Origin: Bacteroidota bacterium
GTDB taxonomy: Bacteria; Bacteroidota; Bacteroidia; Chitinophagales; Chitinophagaceae
Reading direction: 5' to 3'
Assembly: GCA_023386045.1 (NCBI GenBank)
Contig: JAEWKK010000032.1
Location: 1 to 64,000 of the forward strand
DNA: 64,000 bases
Shown piece after piece: positions 1 to 8,518 of the stretch. Numbering within the stretch: the first letter of the stretch is position 1; each line of letters starts with the position of its first letter. A program made the position numbers and the translations under genes. The notes beneath the pieces were generated by a model. That model saw only the letters and a program-made list of their open reading frames with translations. It had not been told where the DNA came from and did no database searches.

Positions 1-149
1 GAGAAGACCTAGTTTGGTTTTAATTAATTTAGTCTCGACTTTCATGATCTGACTTTTTGGGGTTAATGAATAAGTGTGGTTACTTAAAGTTAATCCCAAC
101 TGTCAGATTAAATATTGACTAGTACAGTTAATAGATACTTACCACTCTC

Positions 150-247
150 TATTCACGATTCCGCTTACACCGTACAATTCCCTGCTAACTACCTACTATC
201 TACTCACCATTCACCATTCACCACTCACCACTCACCATTCACCACAA
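150..247. repeat. 7-bp-period low-complexity array
   Basis: From about 150 the + strand settles into a 7-bp period built on CACCATT and CACCACT. It is nearly perfect from 203 to 246 and more degenerate upstream (TATTCAC, GATTCCG, CTTACAC). It ends two bases before the stop codon of the minus-strand gene that follows. Bases 1-149 are AT-rich and show no gene. Other arrays with the same period but different motifs occur at 5051, 8041, 9431, 31659, 54351 and 62141. Confidence 0.75.
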
Positions 248-248
248 A

Positions 249-1037
249 TCATTTGTCTTCTTTCTCATAAACAAACCTGACCTGGGCGTTTTTTTTGCCG
301 GTAGATGTCAGGAATAACTGGTAACGTTTATTGCGAGCCGTTACTATAAGCAGGGCTGTATTCGGCGGAATGGTTCCCAGGTTCTCACCGATCATGGTCA
401 CTTCCTGGACTGGATTTTCAGTATCTACTTTTACATTGATCGAAATTGGCTTTACGCTGAGTACCTGGTTGGAAACCACCGTCCTGTTGTTAACGGTCAC
501 AGAAATGGAATCTCCGTCTATTTCTGCGTTATCGTAAAAATCAAGTCGCAATACACCGGTATCCACCTTGATCTCCTGTATATGGTTGAATTCAGATTCT
601 ATGATCCGGTGAAGAACAATCTTTCCCGGGGTACAGGAAGCAGTTCCGTTCATGACCACGCCACCCCAATCACCACTCAATGTTTCTTCCCTTCCTGACT
701 TGCTGTAACTGAGTGTAAAATATCGGATGCAGGGTGTGCATTCCTGTGGTATATGAAAGGTCATCACCTTTCTTTCCTGGATATTGATGGTTTTGGTGGC
801 AGCGTTATAGAATCCATCATAATCCTTTTTTACATAGTTGAGGATGTCAGAGTAATGATAACAAAATCCGTCCACCTTATTATTGGTGATCTTCACCTGC
901 AGTTCCACATTATACACTGGGAAACAACCACCGGGCTGTTGTGTGAGTGTACCCTTCCAGATGCCATTAAGCTCCTGTGAAAAAACGGTACAGGAGGCTA
1001 TGACCAACAGGGAGGATATGATCAGCCTTAAATTCAC
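249..1037 (-). CDS. Secreted protein of unknown function, paralogue of the next gene
   Basis: A 262-residue protein starting at a GTG that directly precedes a hydrophobic signal peptide (VNLRLIISSLLVIASCTVFSQ). An ATG at 1130 would add 31 polar residues and overlap the upstream gene by 41 bases, so the GTG is preferred. The N-terminal half begins LNGIWKG and holds several cysteines. The C-terminal ~90 residues form a beta-rich domain with the pattern GENLGTIPPNTALLIV. Both halves match the neighbouring gene product, which has an extra linker. The pair is probably a tandem duplication and may be co-transcribed. The signal peptide points to the periplasm or cell surface. I do not recognise a named family and assign no function. 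Confidence 0.7.
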   Translation of the reverse strand: MNLRLIISSLLVIASCTVFSQELNGIWKGTLTQQPGGCFPVYNVELQVKITNNKVDGFCYHYSDILNYVKKDYDGFYNAATKTINIQERKVMTFHIPQECTPCIRYFTLSYSKSGREETLSGDWGGVVMNGTASCTPGKIVLHRIIESEFNHIQEIKVDTGVLRLDFYDNAEIDGDSISVTVNNRTVVSNQVLSVKPISINVKVDTENPVQEVTMIGENLGTIPPNTALLIVTARNKRYQLFLTSTGKKNAQVRFVYEKEDK

Positions 1038-1089
1038 AAATGAAAAATAATTGTTTTCGCTGTGGAGAAATGGAATATTATATAAGTGG

Positions 1090-2160
1090 TCATTGTCCTT
1101 TTTTCTGGTACCGGAACCTGACCATGGCATTTTTTTGTTCAGTAGATGTAATGCTTACTGTATAGCGATTATTTCCATCCTGAACGATCATGAGAGAAGT
1201 GTTGGGAGGAATACGTCCAAGGTTTTCCGCAACCATTACCAGCGTGTGTTCAGGGTTGTCTTCCGACATTTTGATGGTGAGTGTAATAGGCACGGTAGAC
1301 AGGCGCTGATTGGTGACCAGGGGCTTGCCGTCGAGATAAACCGAAATAGTATCATCATCAATTTCACCATTATCATACAACCTTATGATGATCTCATCTT
1401 CATTAACCGTATAGGTTTTTACTAGTTCATTTTCTCGGGAACGTGTAATTGCCGGAACGGAGATCCTGGGAATTTCTTTTATAGGCTTTTCAATAATCTG
1501 CGGTTCTTTTTTGATAACCGAATCTTTATTTGGAATGGTGGTAGCCGGCTTTGTGGTTTTTTGCGGTGTGGTACTGACCGGTTTTTTTATGATTTTAGGA
1601 GGAGCTTTTTCCGGCGCTTTTTTAATAACTGGCTCTGTTTTTTTCGGTTCTTCTTTTTTTCTTAAAAAAGGCTCTACATAAAAATCAGAAGTGACCACTC
1701 TTCTTAAGTGCACGGTTCCACCTCCGCAATCTTCTCCGCGCTTGATACCCATGACCGGGTCCGATTTTTCAAAGGTGCTAGTATACGTGCCGTCAAGAAA
1801 TTCTTCATTTCCTGACCTGGAATAAACAAAGGAACATTTCATGATGCAGGCAAAGGAGCCGCCGGCCATTTTTACTTCAACTGTCTTGATCTCCTGGATC
1901 AGTGCAGCTTTCCCAGCCTTGTTGAAGCTTCCCGTAAGTGCAGCTTTTCCATAAAAGCGTGTATCCAGGTAAGAATAGGAAACCCCGGAGATCCTGTTGC
2001 TTTTGGTTTGCTCAATCTGGATCTCGAACTTATAATCATCACCCGAATATGTATTGAAATAACCTCTCCAGATACCTGTGAGGTTTTGAGCTGCCAGTGA
2101 GAAGGGCAAACCCGCTAAAAACAACATCGAAAGCAGGAAAGTTGGAACGCCAGGCTTCAT
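1090..2160 (-). CDS. Secreted protein with proline/lysine-rich linker, unknown function
   Basis: A 356-residue protein. The start is the ATG followed by a signal peptide (MKPGVPTFLLSMLFLAGLPF, cleavage near SLAAQ); a longer frame to 2256 would run into the divergent thrS promoter. Domains in order: an N-terminal region starting LTGIWRG (about 27-175), a low-complexity Pro/Lys/Thr linker (about 180-250), and a C-terminal beta-rich domain with AENLGRIPPNTSLMIV. The first and last domains match the downstream paralogue; the linker is unique to this copy. Proline/lysine linkers often span the periplasm or cell wall, but that role is inference. Function unknown. Confidence 0.7.
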   Translation of the reverse strand: MKPGVPTFLLSMLFLAGLPFSLAAQNLTGIWRGYFNTYSGDDYKFEIQIEQTKSNRISGVSYSYLDTRFYGKAALTGSFNKAGKAALIQEIKTVEVKMAGGSFACIMKCSFVYSRSGNEEFLDGTYTSTFEKSDPVMGIKRGEDCGGGTVHLRRVVTSDFYVEPFLRKKEEPKKTEPVIKKAPEKAPPKIIKKPVSTTPQKTTKPATTIPNKDSVIKKEPQIIEKPIKEIPRISVPAITRSRENELVKTYTVNEDEIIIRLYDNGEIDDDTISVYLDGKPLVTNQRLSTVPITLTIKMSEDNPEHTLVMVAENLGRIPPNTSLMIVQDGNNRYTVSITSTEQKNAMVRFRYQKKGQ

Positions 2161-2219
2161 GTACACGCAAATTAGTCGATTAACATTTTTCAAACCCATC
2201 ACCGTAGCGATTGATTTGT

Positions 2220-2227
2220 TAATTTTG
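2220..2227 (+). promoter_or_regulatory. TAnnTTTG -7 promoter box of thrS
   Basis: TAATTTTG matches the Bacteroidota -7 consensus TAnnTTTG. It ends only 9 bases before the thrS ATG at 2237, so the transcript would be leaderless or nearly so. No clear -33 TTTG is visible at the expected distance. Confidence 0.45.
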
Positions 2228-2236
2228 CCGCTCTTT

Positions 2237-4180
2237 ATGAGTGAATCAATCAACATTACATTACCCGATGGTGCAGTGCGTCAATACCCAAAAGGCACGA
2301 CGGCACTGGATATTGCCAAATCCATTTCGGAAGGATTGGCCAGAAAAGTTCTTGCAGCAGAGATCAATGGTGAAGTATGGGATGCCACACGTCCCATCAA
2401 CCAGGACGCTCAATTCAAATTACTGACCTGGGATGATAATGGAGGAAGAAATACCTTCTGGCATTCATCTGCTCACCTGATGGCAGAAGCAATTGAAAGC
2501 ATGTTCCAGGGAGTCAAGTTCTGGGTAGGTCCTCCAGTAGACAATGGTTTTTATTATGACGTTGACATGGGAGATAATTCCATAACGGAAGAAGACCTGC
2601 GCAAACTGGAAGTGAAGATGGCGGAGTTGGCGAAGAAAAACAATACCTATATCAGGAAAGAAATTCCCAAAGCTGAAGCCATTCAGTATTTCTCTGAAAA
2701 AGGTGATGAATACAAACTGGATCTTCTGCAGGGTCTTGAAGATGGCAACATTACTTTTTACACGCAGGGAGATTTTACTGACCTCTGTCGCGGACCTCAT
2801 ATTCCCAATACCGGTTTTATCAAGGCTGTAAAACTGACTAATATCGCAGGTGCTTACTGGAAAGGTGATGAGAAGAATAAACAGCTGACCCGTATTTATG
2901 GAGTTACTTTCCCTTCACAAAAACAGCTGGATGAGTACCTGCAAATGCTGGAAGAAGCGAAGAAAAGGGATCACAGGAAGCTGGGAAAGGAATTAGGCAT
3001 CTATACCATGGATGATGATGTTGGTCAGGGATTGATCATGTGGATGCCCAATGGTACCGTTATAATTGAAGAACTGGAAAAGCTGGCCAAGGAAACAGAA
3101 ACTGCAGCGGGTTATAAAAGAGTGGTGACACCTCATATTGCCAAGGAAAGCATGTATTTAACCAGCGGTCACCTGCCTTATTATGCCGACAGCATGTATC
3201 CTCCCATGGAACTGGAAGGTGAGAAGTACTATCTCAAATCCATGAACTGTCCGCATCACCATAAGATCTATGCCGCCGAACCAAAAAGCTATCGCGATCT
3301 TCCATATCGTATTGCTGAATATGGAACAGTTTACCGCTATGAACAAAGCGGTGAATTATTTGGTCTGATGCGTGTTCGCTGTCTTCACATGAACGACGCG
3401 CATATCTATTGCACCAAGGATCAATTCAATGATGAATTCAGGGCGGTGAACGAGATGTACCTGAAATATTTCAAGATCTTCGGCATTGAGAAATACGTGA
3501 TGAGGTTATCACTTCATTCACCAGAAAAGCTTGGAATAAAATATGTGAATGAACCAGAGCTCTGGAAAGAAACAGAAGCCATGGTGAGGAATGTATTAAA
3601 GGAATCCAACATTCCATACGTTGAGGTTCAGGATGAAGCTGCATTTTATGGCCCGAAAATCGATGTTCAGATTTACAGTGTGATTGGCAGGGAGTTTACT
3701 CTGGCAACAAACCAGGTGGACTTTTCACAGGGCCGTAGTTTCAAGCTGGAATACACCACCCAGGATAATCATACGGAAACTCCTTTGATCATTCACAGGG
3801 CGCCACTGGGAACACATGAACGCTTTATTGGATTCCTGCTGGAACACTACGCGGGTAAATTACCAGTATGGCTGGCACCGCTTCAGGTCAAGATTTTGCC
3901 CATCAGTGATAAATTCTCTGGCTATGCAAAAGAAGTGCTGCAAAAATTAAAAAATGCAGATATTCGTGTAGAGATTGATGAGCGCAATGAAAAGATCGGT
4001 AAAAAGATCCGTGATACAGAACTGATGCGCGTTCCTTACATGCTGGTGATAGGCGAAAAAGAAATGAATGAAGGCAGGGTGGCGGTAAGAAGACAGGGCA
4101 AGGGTGACCTGGGCACGAAATCTGTTGAAGAGTTTTTAACAGAGATCGTGAATGAAGTGAAAGAAAGAACAGCAGATTAA
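2237..4180 (+). CDS. thrS: Threonine--tRNA ligase
   Basis: Class II aminoacyl-tRNA synthetase that charges tRNA-Thr in the cytoplasm. The 647-residue product has the full family layout: TGS domain (about 1-62), the SAD editing-type second domain with FTQGDFTDLCRGPHIPNTG, the catalytic core with the zinc-ligand region MNCPHHHKIY, motif-3 residues around APLGTHERF, and a C-terminal anticodon-binding domain ending near VEEFLTEIVNEVKE. The start is the ATG giving MSESINITLPDG, the usual beginning of the TGS domain; an upstream in-frame start at 2159 would overlap the divergent gene. infC follows 134 bases downstream, the widespread thrS-infC pairing. Confidence 0.97.
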   Translation: MSESINITLPDGAVRQYPKGTTALDIAKSISEGLARKVLAAEINGEVWDATRPINQDAQFKLLTWDDNGGRNTFWHSSAHLMAEAIESMFQGVKFWVGPPVDNGFYYDVDMGDNSITEEDLRKLEVKMAELAKKNNTYIRKEIPKAEAIQYFSEKGDEYKLDLLQGLEDGNITFYTQGDFTDLCRGPHIPNTGFIKAVKLTNIAGAYWKGDEKNKQLTRIYGVTFPSQKQLDEYLQMLEEAKKRDHRKLGKELGIYTMDDDVGQGLIMWMPNGTVIIEELEKLAKETETAAGYKRVVTPHIAKESMYLTSGHLPYYADSMYPPMELEGEKYYLKSMNCPHHHKIYAAEPKSYRDLPYRIAEYGTVYRYEQSGELFGLMRVRCLHMNDAHIYCTKDQFNDEFRAVNEMYLKYFKIFGIEKYVMRLSLHSPEKLGIKYVNEPELWKETEAMVRNVLKESNIPYVEVQDEAAFYGPKIDVQIYSVIGREFTLATNQVDFSQGRSFKLEYTTQDNHTETPLIIHRAPLGTHERFIGFLLEHYAGKLPVWLAPLQVKILPISDKFSGYAKEVLQKLKNADIRVEIDERNEKIGKKIRDTELMRVPYMLVIGEKEMNEGRVAVRRQGKGDLGTKSVEEFLTEIVNEVKERTAD

Positions 4181-4314
4181 AACAAAAAATAAAGGAAGAA
4201 AGATCAAAGCAAAATGTCTTTCTACCGATTTTCTTCGACAGGAAATTTGAAATTAAAAAATCAGAACGCTACGGATTTACTGAACTGTCGGCAGTGAATA
4301 GTAGCACACAACTT

Positions 4315-4917
4315 ATGGCCTTACCAAACAAAGGAGGATTCAGACCTGGAGGATTCAGAGGAAGATTCGTTCCACGTAAAGAAGCAGAACACCGCATCAA
4401 CCATCACATCAGGGTGCCACAGGTACGACTGGTGGGAGACAATGTGACCATGGGTGTATATCCTACACAGGAAGCATTAAAGATGGCAGAAGCACAGCAG
4501 CTGGATCTCGTTGAGATCTCACCACAGGCAGACCCGCCCGTTTGCCGCATCATTGATTATAACAAGTTTCTTTACGACAAGAAGAAGAAAGAAAAAGAAA
4601 TGAAGGCCAAGGCGAAAGCTACGGAGATGAAAGAGATCCGCTTTACACCCAATACCGATGATCATGATTTTGATTTTAAATCAAAGCACGCTGAAAACTT
4701 TTTGAAAGAAGGCAACAAGGTGAAAGCCTATGTGCAATTCAAAGGTAGGGCGATCCAGTTCCAGGACAGGGGAGAACTGCTTTTGCTAAAGTTTGCCGAC
4801 AGGCTGAAGGATTTCGGTCAGCTGGAAAGCATGCCTAAGCTGGAAGGAAAAAGGATGCTGGCAATATTTACTCCGAAAACTAGCAAGAAACCCAAAGCTG
4901 ATAAAGCACAATCATAA
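4315..4917 (+). CDS. infC: Translation initiation factor IF-3
   Basis: Binds the 30S subunit, blocks early 50S joining and proofreads initiator tRNA and start-codon selection. About 200 residues. A Gly/Phe/Arg-rich N-terminal extension (GGFRPGGFRGRF) precedes the IF3-N domain (INHHIRVPQVRLVGDN, then DLVEISPQADPPVCRIIDY), a lysine-rich linker, and the IF3-C domain (KEIRFTPNTDDHDFDFK through the FKGRAI segment). I chose the ATG at 4315 (MALPNKGG); an in-frame GTG at 4294 would add seven residues. A strong terminator follows, and rpmI/rplT, which usually follow infC, are absent here. Confidence 0.95.
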   Translation: MALPNKGGFRPGGFRGRFVPRKEAEHRINHHIRVPQVRLVGDNVTMGVYPTQEALKMAEAQQLDLVEISPQADPPVCRIIDYNKFLYDKKKKEKEMKAKAKATEMKEIRFTPNTDDHDFDFKSKHAENFLKEGNKVKAYVQFKGRAIQFQDRGELLLLKFADRLKDFGQLESMPKLEGKRMLAIFTPKTSKKPKADKAQS

Positions 4918-4920
4918 AAG

Positions 4921-4949
4921 AAAGCCGCAGTGATCCTGCGGTTTTTTTA
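4921..4949 (+). terminator. Rho-independent terminator after infC
   Basis: Perfect CCGCAG/CTGCGG stem (4925-4930 with 4936-4941), 5-base loop TGATC, followed by a run of seven T. It starts four bases after the infC stop codon and closes the thrS-infC unit. Confidence 0.9.
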
Positions 4950-5050
4950 TAGGTAGAGGCGTGTTACCGGTAAGACGGGAAGATTATTTTAAATGATGTC
5001 ATAATTGTTGACCGCAAAGCTTTAAAACGGTAATATATTGTGCATATTGA

Positions 5051-5252
5051 TCAATCACTTCTTCATTCGACATTCCTTTTTCGTCTGTTTGTTATTCTTT
5101 GCAACATTTTCAATTCACGATTGATGTTTCCCGTCTGACAACTTCCGCTTGTCACCCTGTAAGGGCCACTTCTTCATTCATCATTCCTTGTTCATCTGTT
5201 CATTATTCTTAGTAATCCTTTTCAATACCGATTGACGTTTCCCGTTTGCCGA
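5051..5252. repeat. Period-7 array with an internal ~110-bp direct repeat
   Basis: The 4950-5320 gap holds no gene. Two diverged direct copies (5057-5138 and 5167-5252) both start CACTTCTTCATTC and end in the GTTTCCCGT region. The string has a 7-bp period (CTTCATT, CGACATT, CCTTTTT, CGTCTGT...). Between the copies lies CCGCTTGTCACCCTGTAAGG (5144-5163). The first copy plus this tail is closely matched, in inverse orientation, at 8045-8160. Confidence 0.7.
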
Positions 5253-5320
5253 CTTTATTCCTTGCTCATGATTCGATATGCAGAATCTTTCTTAAATTAG
5301 GATACATAAAATTTCGGGTT

Positions 5321-5794
5321 ATGTCAGCTACCAAAGATAATCCCGGTATTCACATTCCTCCTCCATTGGTATATGCGGCCAGCTTTTTTCTTTCGATCTG
5401 GATACAAAAAATGATTCCGCTGAGTACGAATTTGTTTCACACTTCAGCTGCTACCATGACGGGAATTGTTTTGATCATGATCGCATTATTCTTCAACATT
5501 CCTGCCCTGTATCAGTTTGCGAAAACAAGAAACACTATTGTAACCATTAAACCTGCAAGGTCATTGCAAACAAAAGGAATTTATGGTTTGACAAGAAATC
5601 CCATGTATCTGAGCCTGCTGTTGGTATATACCGGACTGTCCTTTCTCACAGGTAACTGGTGGACGCTGCTTTTATTACCGGTTCTTTTTATGGTCATCAA
5701 CCAGTTCATCATCAAACCTGAAGAACGTTATCTTAAAAGAGCATTTGGTCAGACTTATCTTGACTATAAGAAAAAAGTGAGACGATGGCTCTGA
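5321..5794 (+). CDS. Isoprenylcysteine carboxyl methyltransferase-like membrane protein
   Basis: A 157-residue integral membrane protein with about four hydrophobic segments. The C-terminal half carries the hallmark of the phospholipid/isoprenylcysteine methyltransferase superfamily: GIYGLTRNPMYLSLLLVYTG followed by KPEERYLKRAFGQTYLDYKK, the membrane-buried SAM-binding region. Bacterial members methylate lipids or other membrane substrates; the substrate here cannot be read from sequence. The start is the ATG giving MSATKDNPGIH; a longer frame from 5246 would extend into the upstream repeat array. It converges with the next minus-strand gene over a shared hairpin terminator. Confidence 0.8.
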   Translation: MSATKDNPGIHIPPPLVYAASFFLSIWIQKMIPLSTNLFHTSAATMTGIVLIMIALFFNIPALYQFAKTRNTIVTIKPARSLQTKGIYGLTRNPMYLSLLLVYTGLSFLTGNWWTLLLLPVLFMVINQFIIKPEERYLKRAFGQTYLDYKKKVRRWL

Positions 5795-5823
5795 AGCAAT
5801 GTTCTTAATAACCTTTGCAGATG

Positions 5824-5853
5824 AAAAAGACCGCAGCTTCCTGCAGTCTTTAA
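5824..5853. terminator. Terminator hairpin between convergent genes
   Basis: Ten-pair stem AAGACCGCAG (5827-5836) with CTGCAGTCTT (5841-5850), loop CTTC. One C/A mismatch on the + RNA becomes a U-G wobble on the minus RNA, which also ends in a five-T run. It therefore best terminates the minus-strand gene at 5873 and may work in both directions. Confidence 0.7.
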
Positions 5854-5872
5854 ATCCATTGGCTAGTTTGAT

Positions 5873-6490
5873 TTATTTGTTCAGTTCATCCAGCCATTTC
5901 TGCGCTTCTTCACGAGCAGCTGCCACCACTTCCTTCCCTGCGCGATAACACATTTTCCAGGCTGGATCCTTTTTCTCGTATTCAGGATTGGTGAACATCT
6001 TATTGGAAGTAAGCGTTGCTTCAAAATCAACCGTAGCGGAAAGAGCCAGGAAATCTTCCAGTCTTTTTTTGACCAGGTCCTTGGGATCTGCAGGATATTT
6101 TTTTTCATTGTCGCCTTTATCTATAGCGTTATCAATTTTCTTCTCCAGCATTTTGCCGAGTCTGGGTACACCCAACTTCGATTTTGATTCAGGATTCAGT
6201 TTTTTATTTCTCCATTTTTTATAATCCTTGGCAAAATCATCTGATGATGAATATTCCTTTGCCAGTTGTATGAGTTGTCGAATACCTTCCACCTGTTCTG
6301 TGGTAGTAAGGCTACGCGCATTTTTCACCAGCGTATAATTATCCGGGGTGATGAACATCCCTTCACCCATGCAGCTAAGAAGATCATTCTTTGCTTCTTC
6401 TTTGGTAATAGACAGAGAGCCATAAATGTCGGCAAGCATTGTGGCAGAGATCAGGAATACACCCAGCAGTCCTGTTAGAAATGATTTCAT
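5873..6490 (-). CDS. Secreted protein of unknown function
   Basis: A 205-residue protein with a clear signal peptide (MKSFLTGLLGVFLISATMLA). The mature part is charged and predicted helical, with Lys/Glu-rich stretches (KKWRNKKLNPESKSKLG, KKYPADPKDLVKKRLEDFL) and just two cysteines (LLSCMGEG, WKMCYRAG), which could form a disulfide. It ends AAREEAQKWLDELNK. Likely periplasmic. The next gene on the same strand is separated by a strong terminator, so it is probably transcribed alone. No family recognised. Confidence 0.65.
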   Translation of the reverse strand: MKSFLTGLLGVFLISATMLADIYGSLSITKEEAKNDLLSCMGEGMFITPDNYTLVKNARSLTTTEQVEGIRQLIQLAKEYSSSDDFAKDYKKWRNKKLNPESKSKLGVPRLGKMLEKKIDNAIDKGDNEKKYPADPKDLVKKRLEDFLALSATVDFEATLTSNKMFTNPEYEKKDPAWKMCYRAGKEVVAAAREEAQKWLDELNK

Positions 6491-6554
6491 AAAAAATAAT
6501 TTTGGTTGAAGAGGGAACGAAGTAATAGGGTTTTCAGGAATGATGGAGCTAACG

Positions 6555-6620
6555 ATAAAAAATTCAACCGGCAGGAATAGAAGATGATAACTTCTGAAAT
6601 CCTATTTGCCAGTTGAATTT
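6555..6620 (-). terminator. Long-stem terminator after the OmpA-family gene
   Basis: AATTCAACCGGCA (6561-6573) pairs with TGCCAGTTGAATT (6607-6619), 12 of 13 matching. A second AGAAG/CTTCT stem sits inside the loop. On the minus strand the structure runs into TTTTTT. It lies 25 bases downstream of the stop codon at 6645. Confidence 0.7.
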
Positions 6621-6644
6621 ACGATTAGTTTGGTTACGACCTGA

Positions 6645-7934
6645 TCAAAGCTTTATAAATTCAACCCTTCGGTTCTGGGCTTTACCTTCCGGGGTTTTAT
6701 TATCTGCCACTGGTTTTGTTTCACCCATACCATCAGTTTCAAACCTCGACCCATCAATTCCAAATTCTGTTGTGAGTACTATGCGCACAGAGGCTGCACG
6801 TTTTTTGGAAAGTTCAAGGTTCTTAGCATCATCTCCATCACTATCTGTATGTCCAATGATCTTCACTTTTACATTTTCATTCTCTTTTAAAACAGCTGCA
6901 ATATCTTTTAAGGTGCCATATGATTCCGGTTTAATCTTGTCGCTGTTCACATCAAAAAGTATCCCTGAGGTTACGAATTTTCCTTCTGTGATCAGTTTAT
7001 TGCGAGTATCAGGTGCGCCTGATGCAAGACGTATATTGCCTAAAAGCATATAATCATCCGCGTTATAACCATCCTGCATGGCAAAGGTTACCGCATTGAA
7101 CTTACTGGTAGCATCAAAAGCCCTTGGAAGGTCCCATATCTTTTCACTATTGGCGTATACACGCAATCGCTGACCCTGCCTCCACAATGACATATGTACA
7201 AAATTATTGCTGGCATTATTCCATCCTTTGAAATCAACATCATTATTTACGGTATGATTTCCAGATGATCCAGCAACCAGTTTAGAATTGGCTAATGTAT
7301 TGGAGTACATGGCAGGCCTGAGCTCCAGGTGTACTGCGTAATTACCCCGCCAAACAACATAATGGTAATAGTCTGTAAAATCTTCTGGCTTTTCGAGTTT
7401 GGCTATGTTTACAGCAAAATGCGAACCTTTCCAGTCGTTGTTTACAGCCAGGTCAAATTCAAGAGTAAAATTATCGGGCAGACTGGTGATAAATTCAGGA
7501 TGAAAAACACCCTGCTTGTTGATCTTTAGCCATTTGCCTTCTTTATTATTGATTGTCACCACTTCGGCAGTGGCATTGGTATTCCATCTTGTTGGGAAAT
7601 CACCCACTTCAGCGTTTTCAAAATTTTCAAATGCCAGCACTTTCTGTCCCTGGATAAAATCGTATTTCGAATATGCTTTTAGTCCTTCTGTATTTTTTGC
7701 TTCTGTTTTTACCTTGGTTTCTTCTCCATCAGTCTTGACTTTTACTTCACCTTCCTCGGTTTCGGTTTTGGTTTTTGATTTGCCATCAACAGCATTATCA
7801 ATTGATTTATCAACCTTATCGCCGGCCTTTTGTTCCATTTTGTTTTTAGCACGATCGCCCAGCTTCTTGATCAGTTGAGCATGAGAAAAAGCTGCCAGCG
7901 AAAGGCAGAGTCCAAAGAGTATCAATTTTTTCAT
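6645..7934 (-). CDS. OmpA-family outer-membrane/peptidoglycan-binding protein
   Basis: A 429-residue secreted protein. Signal peptide MKKLILFGLCLSLAAFSHAQ, then a Lys/Glu/Thr-rich low-complexity stretch (about 25-85). A middle domain of about 200 residues resembles a jelly-roll/laminin-G-like fold by its alternating hydrophobic pattern (FENFENAEVGDFPTRWNTN, NFTLEFDLAVNNDWKG). The C-terminal OmpA domain (about 318-429) carries GILFDVNSDKIKPES, IIGHTDSDGDD and NLELSKKRAASVR, which supply the Asp and Arg that bind diaminopimelate in this family. It most likely tethers the outer membrane or a surface structure to peptidoglycan. A strong terminator follows. Confidence 0.88.
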   Translation of the reverse strand: MKKLILFGLCLSLAAFSHAQLIKKLGDRAKNKMEQKAGDKVDKSIDNAVDGKSKTKTETEEGEVKVKTDGEETKVKTEAKNTEGLKAYSKYDFIQGQKVLAFENFENAEVGDFPTRWNTNATAEVVTINNKEGKWLKINKQGVFHPEFITSLPDNFTLEFDLAVNNDWKGSHFAVNIAKLEKPEDFTDYYHYVVWRGNYAVHLELRPAMYSNTLANSKLVAGSSGNHTVNNDVDFKGWNNASNNFVHMSLWRQGQRLRVYANSEKIWDLPRAFDATSKFNAVTFAMQDGYNADDYMLLGNIRLASGAPDTRNKLITEGKFVTSGILFDVNSDKIKPESYGTLKDIAAVLKENENVKVKIIGHTDSDGDDAKNLELSKKRAASVRIVLTTEFGIDGSRFETDGMGETKPVADNKTPEGKAQNRRVEFIKL

Positions 7935-8040
7935 GTGAATGGTTTTGGGTTAAGGAAATGATCGTATAAAAGTTACGAAAGAAAAGGATTCACACATTAA
8001 GAAAATCCGAACTACCTCTTTTAGGGGAGTTTTTTATGTT

Positions 8041-8290
8041 TAACCCTTTCAGGGTGACAAGCGGAAGTCGGCAAACGGGAAACGGGAAACGGCAATCGGC
8101 AATAGAAAAGCTTGCAAAGAATAAAGAACAGACGAACAAGGAATGTCGAATGTAAAAGTGAAGGGGAGATCGGCAGACGCGAAACGTCAATCGGGAATTG
8201 AAAACAGTCCTCGCTCTATAAACTATGAACCCCAAACCATATGCAATTTGCCTTTTGCCATGTATATGAACTATCATTCCTGGTTGATGG
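8041..8290. repeat. Extended period-7 array, inverse relative of the 5.1-kb repeat
   Basis: The gap 7935-8518 holds no convincing gene. From about 8066 the + strand reads in sevens (GAAGTCG GCAAACG GGAAACG GGAAACG GCAATCG GCAATAG) and the period can be followed to about 8280 while the motif drifts. The reverse complement of 8045-8160 matches 5051-5163 over its length, including the shared tail CCGCTTGTCACCCTG. A frame of 146 codons on the minus strand is a by-product of the array. A shorter period-7 patch (GTATTCA CTATTCA) lies near 8450-8475. Confidence 0.7.
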
Positions 8291-8518
8291 CAGTTTTTTG
8301 TGCATTGCTTTGTGTTCGTAGTGGTTCCTGGTGTTCTTTGTGATCCCCAAAAAACTCGAATAAAAACCATTTTAGTTGCAAAGAAAACAGCCGGAACACC
8401 AGGCACACTAAGTAGGCACGAAGGGCACAAGAACTTTTCATACTTTCAGTATTCACTATTCACCAAGTGCCAATTATCTTCCAGGAAGGACAACGAACTC
8501 TTTTACTAACTTTCCCAT

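Noticed and set aside
7990..8430. 146-codon open frame on the minus strand
   Set aside because: It lies wholly in the period-7 array and its flank, has no plausible start or domain, and its length comes from the repeat composition.
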